Of a DNA stretch of 64,000 nucleotides, positions 50,925 through 60,523 are shown piece by piece (within the stretch, counting starts at the first letter, position 1; each line of letters opens with the position of its first letter). The stretch lies in assembly GCF_013415305.1 (NCBI RefSeq), contig NZ_JACBXU010000002.1:475634-539633 (forward strand). Direction: 5' to 3'. The notes beneath the pieces were generated by a model. The model saw nothing but the letters and a program-made list of their open reading frames with translations. It searched no databases and was not told where the DNA came from. The position numbers and the translations under genes are program-made. This stretch comes from Pantoea sp. WMus005. Its GTDB lineage: Bacteria > Pseudomonadota > Gammaproteobacteria > Enterobacterales > Enterobacteriaceae.

Positions 50925-51881
50925 ATGAGTCTTAATTACCTGGATTTTGAACAGCCAATTGCAGAACTGGAAGCGAAGATCGATTCGCTGACCTCAATTG
51001 GTCGTCAGGATGATAAACACGTTAATCTGGATGAAGAAGTTCAGCGTCTGCGTGAGAAAAGCGTTGAGTTGACCCGTAAAATCTTCGCCGATTTGGGCGC
51101 ATGGCAGATTGCTCAACTGGCGCGTCATCCGTTACGTCCTTACACGTTTGACTACGTTCGCAATGCCTTCGACGATTTCGATGAGCTGGCAGGCGACCGT
51201 GCTTATGCGGATGACAAAGCGATTGTGGGCGGGATTGCGCGTCTTGATGGACGTCCGGTGATGATCATCGGGCACCAGAAAGGCCGTGAAACCAAAGAGA
51301 AGATTCGCCGTAATTTCGGCATGCCTGCACCCGAAGGCTATCGCAAAGCGCTGCGCCTGATGGAGATGGCTGAGCGTTTCAAAATGCCAATCATCACCTT
51401 CATCGACACACCGGGTGCGTATCCTGGCGTGGGCGCGGAAGAGCGTGGGCAGTCTGAAGCGATCGCCCGTAACCTGCGTGAAATGTCTGGCCTGAAAGTA
51501 CCGGTCATCTGTACGGTGATTGGAGAGGGCGGTTCAGGTGGTGCGCTGGCGATTGGCGTGGGCGATAAAGTGAATATGCTTCAGTACAGTACCTATTCAG
51601 TGATCTCGCCGGAAGGCTGTGCCTCGATTCTGTGGAAAAGCGCAGACAAAGCGCCGCTGGCTGCTGAAGCGATGGGCATTACCGCTCACCGTCTGAAAGA
51701 GCTGAAGCTGATTGACTCAGTGATCCCTGAGCCGCTGGGTGGCGCACATCGCCTTCCGGTTGATATGGCGCAGTCACTTAAGCAGCAGCTGCTGGCTGAC
51801 CTGGCCGATCTCGATGGATTAAGCACTGAAGAGCTGCTGGATCGTCGTTATCAGCGCCTGATGAGCTACGGCTACGCCTGA
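50925..51881 (+). CDS. accA: Acetyl-CoA carboxylase carboxyltransferase subunit alpha
   Basis: AccA pairs with AccD to move the carboxyl group from biotin to acetyl-CoA, starting fatty-acid synthesis. The 318-residue protein shows [14 protein letters not shown] at its N-terminus, [36 protein letters not shown] and [17 protein letters not shown]. It closes the superoperon and is followed by a strong terminator. Confidence 0.99.
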   Translation: MSLNYLDFEQPIAELEAKIDSLTSIGRQDDKHVNLDEEVQRLREKSVELTRKIFADLGAWQIAQLARHPLRPYTFDYVRNAFDDFDELAGDRAYADDKAIVGGIARLDGRPVMIIGHQKGRETKEKIRRNFGMPAPEGYRKALRLMEMAERFKMPIITFIDTPGAYPGVGAEERGQSEAIARNLREMSGLKVPVICTVIGEGGSGGALAIGVGDKVNMLQYSTYSVISPEGCASILWKSADKAPLAAEAMGITAHRLKELKLIDSVIPEPLGGAHRLPVDMAQSLKQQLLADLADLDGLSTEELLDRRYQRLMSYGYA

Positions 51882-51896
51882 TTTAGCCTCATCAAT

Positions 51897-51923
51897 AAAA
51901 GCGGACTTCGGTCCGCTTTTTTT
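51897..51923 (+). terminator. Terminator after accA
   Basis: AAAAGCGGAC (51897-51906), TTCG loop, GTCCGCTTTT (51911-51920), then more Ts. It ends the long envelope operon. Confidence 0.95.
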
Positions 51924-52048
51924 ATGCCGCCGTTTTTCTCCGCATCCTGTCCGAGGCCTTTCAGTCTCATCCGATCGTCCCCTTGCTACACCTTCCCCTG
52001 GTTAGCGGTTATGCTTGTCCGGTTGTACAACAATCACGGAGATGGGCA

Positions 52049-54199
52049 TTGAATATTCTGGCGATCATGGGCGCGCACGGCGTGTTTTACAAAGATGAAC
52101 CGTTACGCGAACTCGACGCGGCGTTAAATCTGCAAGGCTTCCAGCTGCTTTACCCCAAAAACAGTGACGATTTGCTTAAACTGATCGAACACAATCCGCG
52201 TATCAGCGGTGTCATCTTCGACTGGGACACGCACAACAGTCCGGAACTGTGCGGTGAGATTAATCAGCTCAACGAATACCTGCCACTGTATGCCTTTATC
52301 AACACCCACTCGCAGATGGACATCAGCATCAATGAGATGCGCATGCCGCTGCACTTCTTTGAGTATGCGCTGAATGCTGCCGACGATATTGCGCTGCACA
52401 TCCGGCAGTATACCGATGACTATCTCGACCACATTACGCCACCGCTGACCAAAGCGCTGTTCACCTATGTGAAAGAGGGCAAGTACACCTTCTGTACGCC
52501 GGGACATATGGCGGGCACCGCGTTTCAGAAGAGCCCGGTAGGCTGCCTGTTTTATGATTTCTTCGGGGCCAATACCCTGAAGTCAGACATCTCAATTTCC
52601 GTTACTGAGCTGGGGTCGCTGCTGGATCACACGGGTCCGCATCTTGAAGCCGAAGAGTACATCGCTCGTACTTTTGGCGCCGAGCAGAGTTACATGGTGA
52701 CCAACGGCACCTCAACGTCGAACAAAATTGTCGGCATGTATGCCGCACCAGCGGGCAGCACCGTGCTGATCGATCGTAACTGCCACAAGTCGCTAACTCA
52801 TCTGCTGATGATGAGCGATCTGGTTCCGATCTGGCTGAAGCCGACGCGCAATGCGCTGGGGATTCTCGGCGGTATCCCGAAGCATGAATTTACCCGCGAG
52901 AGTATTACGCAGAAGGTGGCGACGACAGAACGCGGCACCTGGCCGGTTCATGCGGTGATCACCAACTCCACTTACGATGGCTTGCTCTACAACACCCAGT
53001 ACATCAAAGAGACGCTGGATGTGCCGTCGATTCATTTCGATTCCGCCTGGGTGCCTTACACTAATTTCCATCCGATCTACGCCGGTAAAAGCGGCATGAG
53101 TGGTGACCGCATACCCGGAAAAGTGGTGTATGAAACGCAATCGACCCACAAATTGCTGGCGGCGTTTTCGCAGGCGTCCATGATTCACATTAAAGGCGAC
53201 TACGACGAACAGACGTTTAACGAAGCCTACATGATGCACACCACCACTTCGCCTAATTACGCCATTGTCTCTTCGATTGAAACCGCTGCGGCGATGCTGC
53301 GCGGTAATCCCGGCAAGCGACTGATCAATCGCTCGGTGGAGCGCGCGCTGCATTTTCGTCGTGAGATCCAGCGCCTGCGCGAAGAGTCCGACAGCTGGTT
53401 CTTCGATATCTGGCAGCCGGAACAGATCGACGAAGCGCAGTGCTGGGCGATCCAGCCCGGTGAAGAAGAGTGGCACGGATTTACTCAGGCCGATCGCGAT
53501 CACATGTACCTCGATCCGATCAAAGTCACTATCCTGACGCCGGGTATGAGCGAGCTGGGAGAGATGGCAGACGAGGGGATCCCGGCGGCGCTGGTGGCGA
53601 AGTTTCTTGATGAGCGCGGCATCGTGGTAGAGAAAACGGGCCCCTACAACCTGCTGTTCCTGTTCAGTATCGGCATCGACAAAACTAAAGCGATGAGCGT
53701 ACTGCGCGGTCTGACCGAGTTTAAACGCGCCTACGATCTCAATCTGCGGGTGAAGAATATGCTGCCGGATCTCTATGCCGAAGATCCCGACTTCTATCGC
53801 AATATGCGCATTCAGACGCTGGCGCAGGGGATCCATCAGCTGATACGCCATCACGATTTGCCGCGTCTGATGCTGCAGGCGTTTGATGTGCTGCCCGAAA
53901 TGAAGATGACGCCGCATCAGGCGTTTCAGCAACAGGTGAAGGGCAACATCGAAACGGTGGATCTCAGTGAACTGGTCGGGCGGGTGTCGGCCAACATGAT
54001 CCTGCCTTATCCACCAGGCGTTCCAGTGGTGATGCCGGGAGAGATGATCACCGAAAAGAGCCGGGCCGTGCTCGATTTCCTGCTGATGCTGTGCAGTATT
54101 GGCCGGCATTATCCGGGTTTCGAAACGGATATTCACGGTGCCAGCCTGACGGAAGAAGGCGAGTACCGCGTCCGCGTGCTGAAAAACGATCCCGCATAA
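52049..54199 (+). CDS. ldcC: Constitutive-type lysine decarboxylase
   Basis: Ldc decarboxylates lysine to cadaverine, consuming a proton. The 716-residue protein has the N-terminal wing domain, the PLP-dependent core with K368 in QSTHKLLAAFSQ, and GTSTSNKIVGMYA and ILTPGMSELG. It starts at TTG 52049-52051, 7 bases after GGAG; NILAIMGAHGVF aligns with E. coli LdcC. The position after accA is that of ldcC rather than cadA, and no cadBC genes are near. Pure sequence does not separate it fully from the acid-inducible form. Confidence 0.93.
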   Translation: MNILAIMGAHGVFYKDEPLRELDAALNLQGFQLLYPKNSDDLLKLIEHNPRISGVIFDWDTHNSPELCGEINQLNEYLPLYAFINTHSQMDISINEMRMPLHFFEYALNAADDIALHIRQYTDDYLDHITPPLTKALFTYVKEGKYTFCTPGHMAGTAFQKSPVGCLFYDFFGANTLKSDISISVTELGSLLDHTGPHLEAEEYIARTFGAEQSYMVTNGTSTSNKIVGMYAAPAGSTVLIDRNCHKSLTHLLMMSDLVPIWLKPTRNALGILGGIPKHEFTRESITQKVATTERGTWPVHAVITNSTYDGLLYNTQYIKETLDVPSIHFDSAWVPYTNFHPIYAGKSGMSGDRIPGKVVYETQSTHKLLAAFSQASMIHIKGDYDEQTFNEAYMMHTTTSPNYAIVSSIETAAAMLRGNPGKRLINRSVERALHFRREIQRLREESDSWFFDIWQPEQIDEAQCWAIQPGEEEWHGFTQADRDHMYLDPIKVTILTPGMSELGEMADEGIPAALVAKFLDERGIVVEKTGPYNLLFLFSIGIDKTKAMSVLRGLTEFKRAYDLNLRVKNMLPDLYAEDPDFYRNMRIQTLAQGIHQLIRHHDLPRLMLQAFDVLPEMKMTPHQAFQQQVKGNIETVDLSELVGRVSANMILPYPPGVPVVMPGEMITEKSRAVLDFLLMLCSIGRHYPGFETDIHGASLTEEGEYRVRVLKNDPA

Positions 54200-54263
54200 A
54201 CCTTTAAACGACCAACAGCGGCAGGGTGTCTGCGGACAGCCTGCCCGAATCAGGATATCCACT

Positions 54264-54653
54264 ATGTTGCAGTTAACCGCTATTCACCACATCGCCATCA
54301 TCGCTTCTGACTATCCGCGCAGCAAAGCGTTCTATTGTGACGTGCTGGGCTTTCGTCTGATGGGCGAATATTACCGTGAGGCGCGCGACTCCTGGAAAGG
54401 CGACCTGGCCTTACAGGATCGCTATACCATTGAGCTGTTCTCTTTTCCTGAGCCGCCAGCGCGTGTCAGTCATCCTGAAGCGTGTGGCCTGCGTCATCTG
54501 GCCTTTACCGTGCCGGATGTAGCCGCCGCTGTCGCCACGCTGGCCAGTAAAGGCGTAATTTGCGAGCCGATTCGCATTGATGAACTGACCGGTAAACAAT
54601 GTACGTTTTTTGCCGATCCGGATGGTTTGCCGCTGGAGCTTTATCAGGCGTAA
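54264..54653 (+). CDS. yaeR: VOC family (glyoxalase-like) protein YaeR
   Basis: The 129-residue protein has one vicinal-oxygen-chelate fold: IHHIAIIASDYPRSKAFYCDVLGF at the start, GLRHLAFTVPDV in the middle, and FFADPDGLPLELYQA at the end, with His, His and Glu as the likely metal ligands. It matches E. coli YaeR. The physiological substrate is not established. It lies between ldcC and tilS as in E. coli. Confidence 0.92.
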   Translation: MLQLTAIHHIAIIASDYPRSKAFYCDVLGFRLMGEYYREARDSWKGDLALQDRYTIELFSFPEPPARVSHPEACGLRHLAFTVPDVAAAVATLASKGVICEPIRIDELTGKQCTFFADPDGLPLELYQA

Positions 54654-54705
54654 AATAGCGCACTCAGCGGGCGACATGCAGTGGCCCGATTTTCTGGATT
54701 CTGCC

Positions 54706-56025
54706 ATGCCTTTGCCCGCTTTTGACGCTCTGTTGCAACCTGATGCCGCGCTGGTGGTCGCCTTCAGTGGCGGACTCGATTCAACCGTGCTGCTGCATCA
54801 GCTTCGCGACTGGCAGGCGCAGCATTCTCATTCACATCTGCGGGCGCTGCATGTTCACCACGGGCTCAGCCCGAATGCTGACCGCTGGGCAGCACATTGC
54901 CTGTCGGTATGCGAGCAGTGGCAGCTGCCGTGTGAGGTACTGCGCGTCACGGTGGATGGCAGGGAAAACGGCATTGAAGCCGCTGCCCGCGTCGCCCGTT
55001 ATCAGGCACTGAGTGCGGCACTGCAGCCGGGCGAGGTGTTACTCACCGCGCAGCACCTCGACGATCAGTGTGAAACTTTTATGCTGGCGCTGAAGCGCGG
55101 CAGTGGTCCGGCCGGGCTGGCGGCGATGCCCGCCGTGCGTGCGCTGGATTCTCATCAACTGATACGTCCGCTGCTGAATCAGTCGAGACTGTCGCTTGAA
55201 ACTTATGCCGACGCCCATCAGCTGGTGTGGATTGAGGATGAAAGCAATCAGGATCAACGCTATGACCGTAATTTCCTCCGTCAGCGGCTGTTGCCTGAGT
55301 TATACCAGCGCTGGCCCCATTTTGCCGAAGCGACAGCCCGAAGTGCGGCGTTGTGCAGTGAGCAGGAGCAGTTACTGGATGAACTGCTCGCCGGCCAACT
55401 GGCTGAGCTCATCCAGCCAGATGGCAGCCTGCACTTTCCGCCCTTGATGGCCATGAGTGAGCTGCGTGCTAATGCGTTATTGCGCCGCTGGATTGCCGGG
55501 CAGGGGGGAGCGATGCCATCCCGTGACGCGCTGAAACGCATTCGCGATGAAGTGATGGTGAGTCGGGAGGACGCGCAGCCCCGGCTGCGATTCGGTCAGT
55601 CTGAACTCCGTCGTTACCGTCAGCAACTCTACTGGCTGCCGTTGTTGAGTTCATTGCGCGGCACCGAGCTGGCATGGCTCGATCTCTTCCAGCCGCTGAC
55701 GTTACCGCAGAACCTGGGCACGCTGCGTGCCAGCCAGTCGCAAAGCCTGCTGCGCTATCCTCAGCCGGATGAGCAGGTCAGCGTGCGATTTCAGGCGCAG
55801 GGTCAAGTTCATCCGGTGGGGCGTCATGGTGGAAGGGAAATGAAAAAGCTGTGGCAGGAGTTACAGATACCGCCGTGGCAGCGAGAACGGTTGCCGTTAA
55901 TCTTTTATAACCAGACGCTGATCTGTGTTCCGAATCTGTTTGTTACCCATGCTGGCGCGGCCAGTGATCAGCAGGGCTGGCAGATAGTCTGGGACAGGGC
56001 ATCCAGCGCAGGAGAACAACAATGA
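54706..56025 (+). CDS. tilS: tRNA(Ile)-lysidine synthase
   Basis: TilS attaches lysine to C34 of tRNA-Ile(CAU), changing its decoding from AUG to AUA. The 439-residue protein has the ATP P-loop SGGLDS (residues 21-26), HVHHGLSPNAD, TAQHLDDQCETFMLALKRGSGPAGL and IEDESNQDQRYDRNFLR, plus the C-terminal domains of the gammaproteobacterial form. Start is ambiguous: ATG 54706 gives the E. coli-like N-terminus, while ATG 54676 would add 10 residues; neither has a strong ribosome-binding site. Its stop overlaps the start of a cytochrome gene (ATGA). Confidence 0.94.
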   Translation: MPLPAFDALLQPDAALVVAFSGGLDSTVLLHQLRDWQAQHSHSHLRALHVHHGLSPNADRWAAHCLSVCEQWQLPCEVLRVTVDGRENGIEAAARVARYQALSAALQPGEVLLTAQHLDDQCETFMLALKRGSGPAGLAAMPAVRALDSHQLIRPLLNQSRLSLETYADAHQLVWIEDESNQDQRYDRNFLRQRLLPELYQRWPHFAEATARSAALCSEQEQLLDELLAGQLAELIQPDGSLHFPPLMAMSELRANALLRRWIAGQGGAMPSRDALKRIRDEVMVSREDAQPRLRFGQSELRRYRQQLYWLPLLSSLRGTELAWLDLFQPLTLPQNLGTLRASQSQSLLRYPQPDEQVSVRFQAQGQVHPVGRHGGREMKKLWQELQIPPWQRERLPLIFYNQTLICVPNLFVTHAGAASDQQGWQIVWDRASSAGEQQ

Positions 56026-56330
56026 AGCAATGGCTTGTCGCCTGTTTAGTGGCGGTTGTGTTACCGGCGTGGGCTGCGGGTGATGCGCAGCGTGGTGCGC
56101 AGAAAGCTGGGCGTTGCATAGCCTGTCATGGCGCAGAGGGGAAAGCGGTGGTGCCTCTTTACCCCAATCTGGCCGGGCAGCACGCACCTTATCTGGAACA
56201 TGCGCTGCAGGCGTATAAAAAGGGCGAGCGCAGTGGGGGTCAGGCTGAGGTGATGAAGGCGTTTGTGGCGGGGTTGAGTGACGGCGATATAGCGGATCTG
56301 GCGGCATATTACAGTTCGTTGCAGCCCTGA
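56022..56330 (+). CDS. Small periplasmic c-type cytochrome (class I, c4/c553-like)
   Basis: The 102-residue precursor has a signal peptide MKQWLVACLVAVVLPAWAAG and one haem motif, CIACH (residues 32-36). YPNLAGQHAPYLEHALQAYKKGER follows, then a methionine in EVMKAFVAGLSDGDIADLAAYYSSL that may be the distal haem ligand. This is the pattern of class I cytochromes of the c4/c553 type, and one half the size of c4. It needs Ccm maturation. It is coupled to tilS by an ATGA overlap and has GGAG upstream. E. coli lacks it at this place. Its electron partners cannot be told from the window. Confidence 0.85.
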   Translation: MKQWLVACLVAVVLPAWAAGDAQRGAQKAGRCIACHGAEGKAVVPLYPNLAGQHAPYLEHALQAYKKGERSGGQAEVMKAFVAGLSDGDIADLAAYYSSLQP

Positions 56331-56339
56331 GGTTTAACA

Positions 56340-56358
56340 GGGCGGGAAGGTCCCGCCC
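56340..56358. terminator. Convergent hairpin between the cytochrome gene and rof
   Basis: GGGCGGGA (56340-56347), AGG loop, TCCCGCCC (56351-56358), ten bases after the cytochrome stop. The T-tracts on both sides are weak. Confidence 0.65.
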
Positions 56359-56370
56359 GTGATGCGTTTC

Positions 56371-56631
56371 TTACTCTGCGCTGACAACGACTGTACCCAA
56401 CTCTGGATGGGTAAAACTGGCGATATGGTCGAGACGTAATTCGCGATGTTCACCAGAGAGATCGATAGCCAGATATTCCACGTTTTTTCGTGAAAAAATC
56501 TCTTTAGCCTTTGCCTTAAGCTGCTCGCCATCTTTCATTTCCAGCGAAAGCATCCATTTGTTCTGGCAGGCGAGTTCCAGATTATCGTAATCATCGCAAT
56601 TGATAGGTTGGTACGCTTCATTTATCAACAT
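56371..56631 (-). CDS. rof: Rho-binding antiterminator Rof
   Basis: Rof (YaeO) binds Rho and inhibits termination. The 86-residue protein matches E. coli Rof closely: [28 protein letters not shown] and [22 protein letters not shown], a Sm-like fold. Its ATG overlaps the yaeP end by 14 bases, so the two are coupled. Confidence 0.95.
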   Translation of the reverse strand: MLINEAYQPINCDDYDNLELACQNKWMLSLEMKDGEQLKAKAKEIFSRKNVEYLAIDLSGEHRELRLDHIASFTHPELGTVVVSAE

Positions 56632-56818
56632 AGTCGCTCACCAATAAGTTAGCAGCGGCATAGGCCGCCTGTTCCCTGACAGAAGAGTTTAGCTCAGTAT
56701 TTGCGGCAACATCATTAAGTGCCTTCAATGCGCAGCCAATCGCATCCGGTATGTAACCTAAATCCCCGCTGCCGATTTCGGCATACTTCCGGCGAACTAA
56801 CTCACAATAATTTTGCAC
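56618..56818 (-). CDS. yaeP: YaeP family protein (UPF0253)
   Basis: The 66-residue protein is a clear match to E. coli Yae[32 protein letters not shown] and [13 protein letters not shown]. It starts at GTG (56816-56818) preceded by AGGAGG. Function is unknown. It is cotranscribed with rof. Confidence 0.92.
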   Translation of the reverse strand: MQNYCELVRRKYAEIGSGDLGYIPDAIGCALKALNDVAANTELNSSVREQAAYAAANLLVSDYVDK

Positions 56819-56961
56819 GTGGCCCTCCTCGGCAGAGCATGAATACTCTGGTTAACTGGCGACTATATCATAGCCATTTAGAGGAAATCAGCTTGTGTAA
56901 AGCAGGAACCGTGCGTGAAACACTGCTAAAGTGACAGATTCCGCTGTCTGAAGCGGAATGA

Positions 56962-57039
56962 ATCAGAGCACAAAAGGTTAATTTGATGAACAGGCTATCG
57001 GAGGTCAACGTGGTTAAGGTGTGGGGAGCAAGCCAATGA
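56962..57039 (+). pseudogene. Remnant of the 3' end of yaeQ
   Basis: A 25-codon open stretch ends with [15 protein letters not shown] and a TGA overlapping the arfB ATG. E. coli YaeQ ends with a similar NNLEVNLTAWQQPS, and its stop overlaps the arfB start in the same way. The rest of yaeQ (about 180 residues) is missing: the frame hits a stop at 56959, and the preceding 140 bases hold only a hairpin ATTCCGCT/AGCGGAAT (56938-56959) and the yaeP promoter side. The similarity is short, so this is an inference supported mainly by the conserved overlap. Confidence 0.5.
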
Positions 57040-57446
57040 TTATGCTATCCCGTTCGGTTGAGATTCCGGAGAGTGAGATTGAGCTGACGGCGATTCGTGC
57101 TCAGGGCGCAGGCGGACAACACGTCAACAAAGCCAGCACTGCTATTCATCTGCGTTTCGATATTGCTGCCTCTTCACTGCCTGCGTTTTATAAAGAGAGG
57201 TTGCTCACCGCCAGCCACCATTTGATTACTGTTGAGGGCGTCGTGGTGATTAAGGCGCAGGAGTACCGCAGTCAGGAGATGAATCGTGAAGCGGCGCTAC
57301 AACGTCTGGTCAATTTGATCCGGGAGTTGAGTACCGTTGAAAAAGCCCGGCGCGCCACGCGGCCGACACGGGCTTCGAAAGAGCGTCGTCTGGAAGGAAA
57401 AGCCCGCCGCAGTTCGACCAAATCGATGCGCGGCAAGGTACAATAA
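57036..57446 (+). CDS. arfB: Alternative ribosome-rescue factor B (peptidyl-tRNA hydrolase ArfB)
   Basis: ArfB (YaeJ) releases peptides on ribosomes stalled without a stop codon. The 136-residue protein has the GGQ motif in [21 protein letters not shown] and a basic C-terminal tail ([31 protein letters not shown]) that enters the mRNA channel. ATG 57036 follows GGGGAG by 7 bases; the upstream 5 residues of the open frame are not conserved. E. coli nlpE, normally next, is absent. Confidence 0.97.
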   Translation: MIMLSRSVEIPESEIELTAIRAQGAGGQHVNKASTAIHLRFDIAASSLPAFYKERLLTASHHLITVEGVVVIKAQEYRSQEMNREAALQRLVNLIRELSTVEKARRATRPTRASKERRLEGKARRSSTKSMRGKVQ

Positions 57447-57447
57447 A

Positions 57448-57467
57448 AAACGCCCCGCAGGCGGGGC
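57448..57467 (-). terminator. Terminator of proS
   Basis: GCCCCGC (57452-57458), AG, GCGGGGC (57461-57467); on the minus strand a six-U run follows. It lies just after the arfB stop and may serve both genes. Confidence 0.85.
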
Positions 57468-57487
57468 ATTTGAGTAACGCTAAGAAC

Positions 57488-59206
57488 TTACTTATTCAGA
57501 GCCTTGAGCAGGAAATCGACGATTTCATCCTGCTTTATCATCTGCTTCTCACCAGCACGACGTGACTTATATTCAATCTCCTGATTATCGAGATTGCGGT
57601 CGCCGATGACGATGGTGTGTGGCACACCGATCAGTTCCATATCTGCGAACATTACGCCCGGACGCTCTTTACGGTCATCCAGAATAACGTCAACGCCTTT
57701 GGCACGCAGTGTGGCATACAGCTCTTCCGCCAGCTCTTTAACGCGGAACGATTTCTGCATGTTCATTGGCAGAATTGCCACCTCAAAAGGTGCCAGTGCG
57801 GCTGGCCAGATGATGCCGCGGTCGTCATGGTTCTGCTCAATGGCTGCCGCCACCACGCGAGTGATGCCAATACCGTAGCAGCCCATGCTCATCACCTGAT
57901 TACGGCCGTCTTCACCCTGAACGGATGCTTTCAGTGCGTCAGAATACTTAGTACCGAGCTGGAAGATGTGCCCGACTTCGATGCCGCGTTTAATCTGCAG
58001 CGTACCTTTGCCATCCGGACTTAAATCGCCTTCGACCACGTTACGGATATCCGCAATGCTGGCCAGCGGCAGATCACGCTCCCAGTTAATGCCGAAGTAG
58101 TGTTTACCATCGACATTGGCACCCGCGCTGAAATCGCTCATCTTCGCCACGGTACGGTCGGCAATGATTGGCATCTGCAGACCCACAGGCCCGATTGAAC
58201 CCGGACCCGCACCGACGGCGGCGCGAATTTCTTCTTCAGTCGCGAAGACCAGCGGCGATGCAACGATGGCTGATTTCTCTGCTTTGATCTCATTCAGCTG
58301 ATGATCGCCGCGCACCAGCAGGGCAACCAGCGCGTGCTCGCTCTCTTCGGCACCTTTAACAATCAGCGTTTTCACTGTTTTTTCAACAGGCACATTGAAT
58401 TGCTCAACCAGCTCCGCAATCGTTTTTGCGTCTGGCGTCTCAACCAGCTGCATCTCCTGCGACGGCGCGGCACGTTCGCCAGCGGGAGCGACGGCTTCGG
58501 CCAGCTCAATGTTGGCGGCATAATCAGAATCGGTAGAGAAGATCACATCATCTTCACCGCTCTGCGCCAGCACCTGGAACTCATGTGATGCGCTGCCGCC
58601 GATAGAGCCGGTATCAGCCTGCACGGCGCGGAAATCGAGCCCCATACGACTGAAGATCTGGCTATAGGCGTGGTACATCGCGTCATACGTTTCCTGCAGC
58701 GACGCCTGTGACGTGTGGAACGAGTAAGCGTCTTTCATAATGAATTCGCGCGAACGCATCACGCCAAAACGCGGACGCACTTCATCACGGAATTTGGTCT
58801 GAATCTGATACAGATTGAGCGGCAACTGCTTATAAGAGCTCAGCTCGTTGCGGATCAGGTCAGTGACCACCTCTTCATGCGTCGGACCCAGCACGAACGG
58901 ACGCTCGTGGCGATCGGCAATCCGTAACAGTTCCGGGCCATACTCCTCCCAGCGACCGCTCTCCTGCCACAGGTCGGCGGGCTGCACAACCGGCATTAAA
59001 ATCTCAACCGCGCCCGCGTTGTTCATCTCTTCACGCACGATGTTTTCAACTTTTTTCAGCACGCGAACCCCGGTCGGTAACCAGGTGTACAAGCCAGAAG
59101 CCAGTTTGCGGATCATACCGGCGCGCAGCATCAGCTGGTGGCTGATCACTTCAGCGTCGGAAGGCGTCTCTTTCTGAGTAGAGAGCAGATATTGAGTAGT
59201 ACGCAT
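57488..59206 (-). CDS. proS: Prolyl-tRNA synthetase
   Basis: ProS charges tRNA-Pro. The 572-residue bacterial-type enzyme has class II motifs ([73 protein letters not shown], and [17 protein letters not shown]), with the large editing insertion between motifs 2 and 3 and a C-terminal anticodon domain. It starts at ATG 59206 and ends at the terminator at 57448. The 89-base gap to trmO contains no gene. Confidence 0.98.
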   Translation of the reverse strand: MRTTQYLLSTQKETPSDAEVISHQLMLRAGMIRKLASGLYTWLPTGVRVLKKVENIVREEMNNAGAVEILMPVVQPADLWQESGRWEEYGPELLRIADRHERPFVLGPTHEEVVTDLIRNELSSYKQLPLNLYQIQTKFRDEVRPRFGVMRSREFIMKDAYSFHTSQASLQETYDAMYHAYSQIFSRMGLDFRAVQADTGSIGGSASHEFQVLAQSGEDDVIFSTDSDYAANIELAEAVAPAGERAAPSQEMQLVETPDAKTIAELVEQFNVPVEKTVKTLIVKGAEESEHALVALLVRGDHQLNEIKAEKSAIVASPLVFATEEEIRAAVGAGPGSIGPVGLQMPIIADRTVAKMSDFSAGANVDGKHYFGINWERDLPLASIADIRNVVEGDLSPDGKGTLQIKRGIEVGHIFQLGTKYSDALKASVQGEDGRNQVMSMGCYGIGITRVVAAAIEQNHDDRGIIWPAALAPFEVAILPMNMQKSFRVKELAEELYATLRAKGVDVILDDRKERPGVMFADMELIGVPHTIVIGDRNLDNQEIEYKSRRAGEKQMIKQDEIVDFLLKALNK

Positions 59207-59295
59207 TGATTACGATTCCAGTTGATCGGAAAGTCACAGACAGAATTTTGCTGGCGGCTAGTGTACCAGTGAGATCACCGGCTCAAAAGCGGGTT

Positions 59296-60000
59296 TTAAC
59301 GCGGGTCGATAGCGATCACTTCAGTACCGGCATCGTCGATGCGCCAGCGTACATTAAAATCCATCAGCCAGGCCGCATATTCCCGCTCCTGCGTTTCGCC
59401 CTGACGGTAAGCGGGGCGGGGATCCTGTGCCAGCACTTCACTGATAAAGCGTGCCAGATTGGGGTAGCGTGACTGCTGGTGAAGTTGCTGTTGGGCCAGG
59501 TCGGAGAAGCGAACCGGCATATCAGCCGCAGGTGCCGTCTGCGCAAAACCCGCCTCGGCGTGAGGGAGCGCTTCGGCAAAAGGCAGATAAGGTTTGATAT
59601 CCACCACCGGCGTTCCATCGATCAGATCCAGACTGCCAAGCTGCAGGATCACCTGCTGCTTCTCAATCCTGATTCCTTTCAGTTCAACCAGCGACATCCC
59701 AATGGGATTGGGACGGAACGTTGAACGTGTCGCGAATACACCCATGCGCGCATTGCCGCCCAGACGGGGAGGGCGAACGGTGGGACGCCAGCCACCTTCC
59801 ATCGTCTGATGGAATACAAACAGCAACCAGAGATGGCTGAACGCTTCCAGCCCGCGTACTGCTTCCGGCTGATTATAAGGTGGCTGCAGATGAAGTTCGC
59901 CGCCGCCATCCTGGACCAAACCTGGCTGGCGCGGCACGGCAAACTTCTCTTTCCACGGCGAATGGATTACCCCAATTTGCGCAAAGGTGAACGCACTCAT
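59296..60000 (-). CDS. trmO: tRNA (N6-threonylcarbamoyladenosine37-N6)-methyltransferase TrmO
   Basis: TrmO (also called TsaA or YaeB) methylates t6A37 of tRNA-Thr. The 234-residue protein has the beta-barrel methyltransferase signature: IGVIHSPWKEKFAVPRQPGLV, HLWLLFVFHQ, VFATRSTFRPNPIGMSLVELKGI and LDLIDGTPVVDIKPYLPFAE. Its ATG overlaps the rcsF stop (ATGA at 59997-60000). Confidence 0.96.
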   Translation of the reverse strand: MSAFTFAQIGVIHSPWKEKFAVPRQPGLVQDGGGELHLQPPYNQPEAVRGLEAFSHLWLLFVFHQTMEGGWRPTVRPPRLGGNARMGVFATRSTFRPNPIGMSLVELKGIRIEKQQVILQLGSLDLIDGTPVVDIKPYLPFAEALPHAEAGFAQTAPAADMPVRFSDLAQQQLHQQSRYPNLARFISEVLAQDPRPAYRQGETQEREYAAWLMDFNVRWRIDDAGTEVIAIDPR

Positions 60001-60395
60001 TGACTGCTGACTTTCAGCGCTGAACCCTGACAGACGGCCTGACGATAGCAGCCTGGCGTGCCGGTGACGATTTCACACTGATGCAGCAGCACTGCATTGG
60101 CTTTCATCTGTGACGCTTTGATCTGCAGACGTTTACGTGCTGTCGCGATATTGGCCGGGGAGTTCTGATTGCTGCTCTGACAATCTTCAGCGGAGACTTC
60201 ACCCAAATCGCGGAACGGCTTGCTGACCAGATCGGCGGCATCGGTATAGAGCTTAACCGGGGCGGGTCGCGCTACAGGCTTGCGGGTCGGTTCACTGGAT
60301 TGCTGCGGCCGGGACGGTGCGCTGCTTATCGGGTGATACTCATGAACACACCCTGTCAGCATCAATGCTAACAAGCAGAGCGGTAAAAAACGCAT
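59997..60395 (-). CDS. rcsF: Outer-membrane lipoprotein RcsF, Rcs stress sensor
   Basis: RcsF detects envelope damage and relieves IgaA inhibition of the Rcs phosphorelay. The 132-residue precursor has a lipobox LTGC with C16, a proline-rich disordered segment (SRPQQSSEPTRKPVARPAP), and a globular domain with four cysteines (EDCQ, HQCE, PGCY, AVCQ) that form two disulfides in the family. Start is ATG 60395 with AGGA 7 bases upstream. NlpE, another lipoprotein sensor that neighbours this region in E. coli, is missing. Confidence 0.96.
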   Translation of the reverse strand: MRFLPLCLLALMLTGCVHEYHPISSAPSRPQQSSEPTRKPVARPAPVKLYTDAADLVSKPFRDLGEVSAEDCQSSNQNSPANIATARKRLQIKASQMKANAVLLHQCEIVTGTPGCYRQAVCQGSALKVSSQ

Positions 60396-60481
60396 GGCAA
60401 CATCCTCAGGTTTCAAAAAGTGGCGTTATTGAAACAAGGACAAGAATAAATAACAAGTCGGGCAGGGCACCCAATAACAGA

Positions 60482-60504
60482 AAGGGCGGCATAGCGCCGC
60501 CCTT
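60482..60504 (-). terminator. Hairpin after metQ
   Basis: AAGGGCGGC (60482-60490), ATAGC loop, GCCGCCCTT (60496-60504); on the minus strand it is followed by a weak U-rich stretch. It separates metQ from rcsF. Confidence 0.75.
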
Positions 60505-60523
60505 AAGGAGATGTACAGCTGAA

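Noticed and set aside
52793..54262. A 489-residue open frame antisense to ldcC
   Set aside because: It is the complementary shadow of a well-conserved decarboxylase gene, is rich in His and Arg from reversed codons, and has no recognisable domain.
56839..56934. A 31-codon plus-strand frame starting ATGAATACTCTG in the yaeP-arfB gap
   Set aside because: No similarity I recognise, no good ribosome-binding site, and it lies over the likely yaeP promoter.
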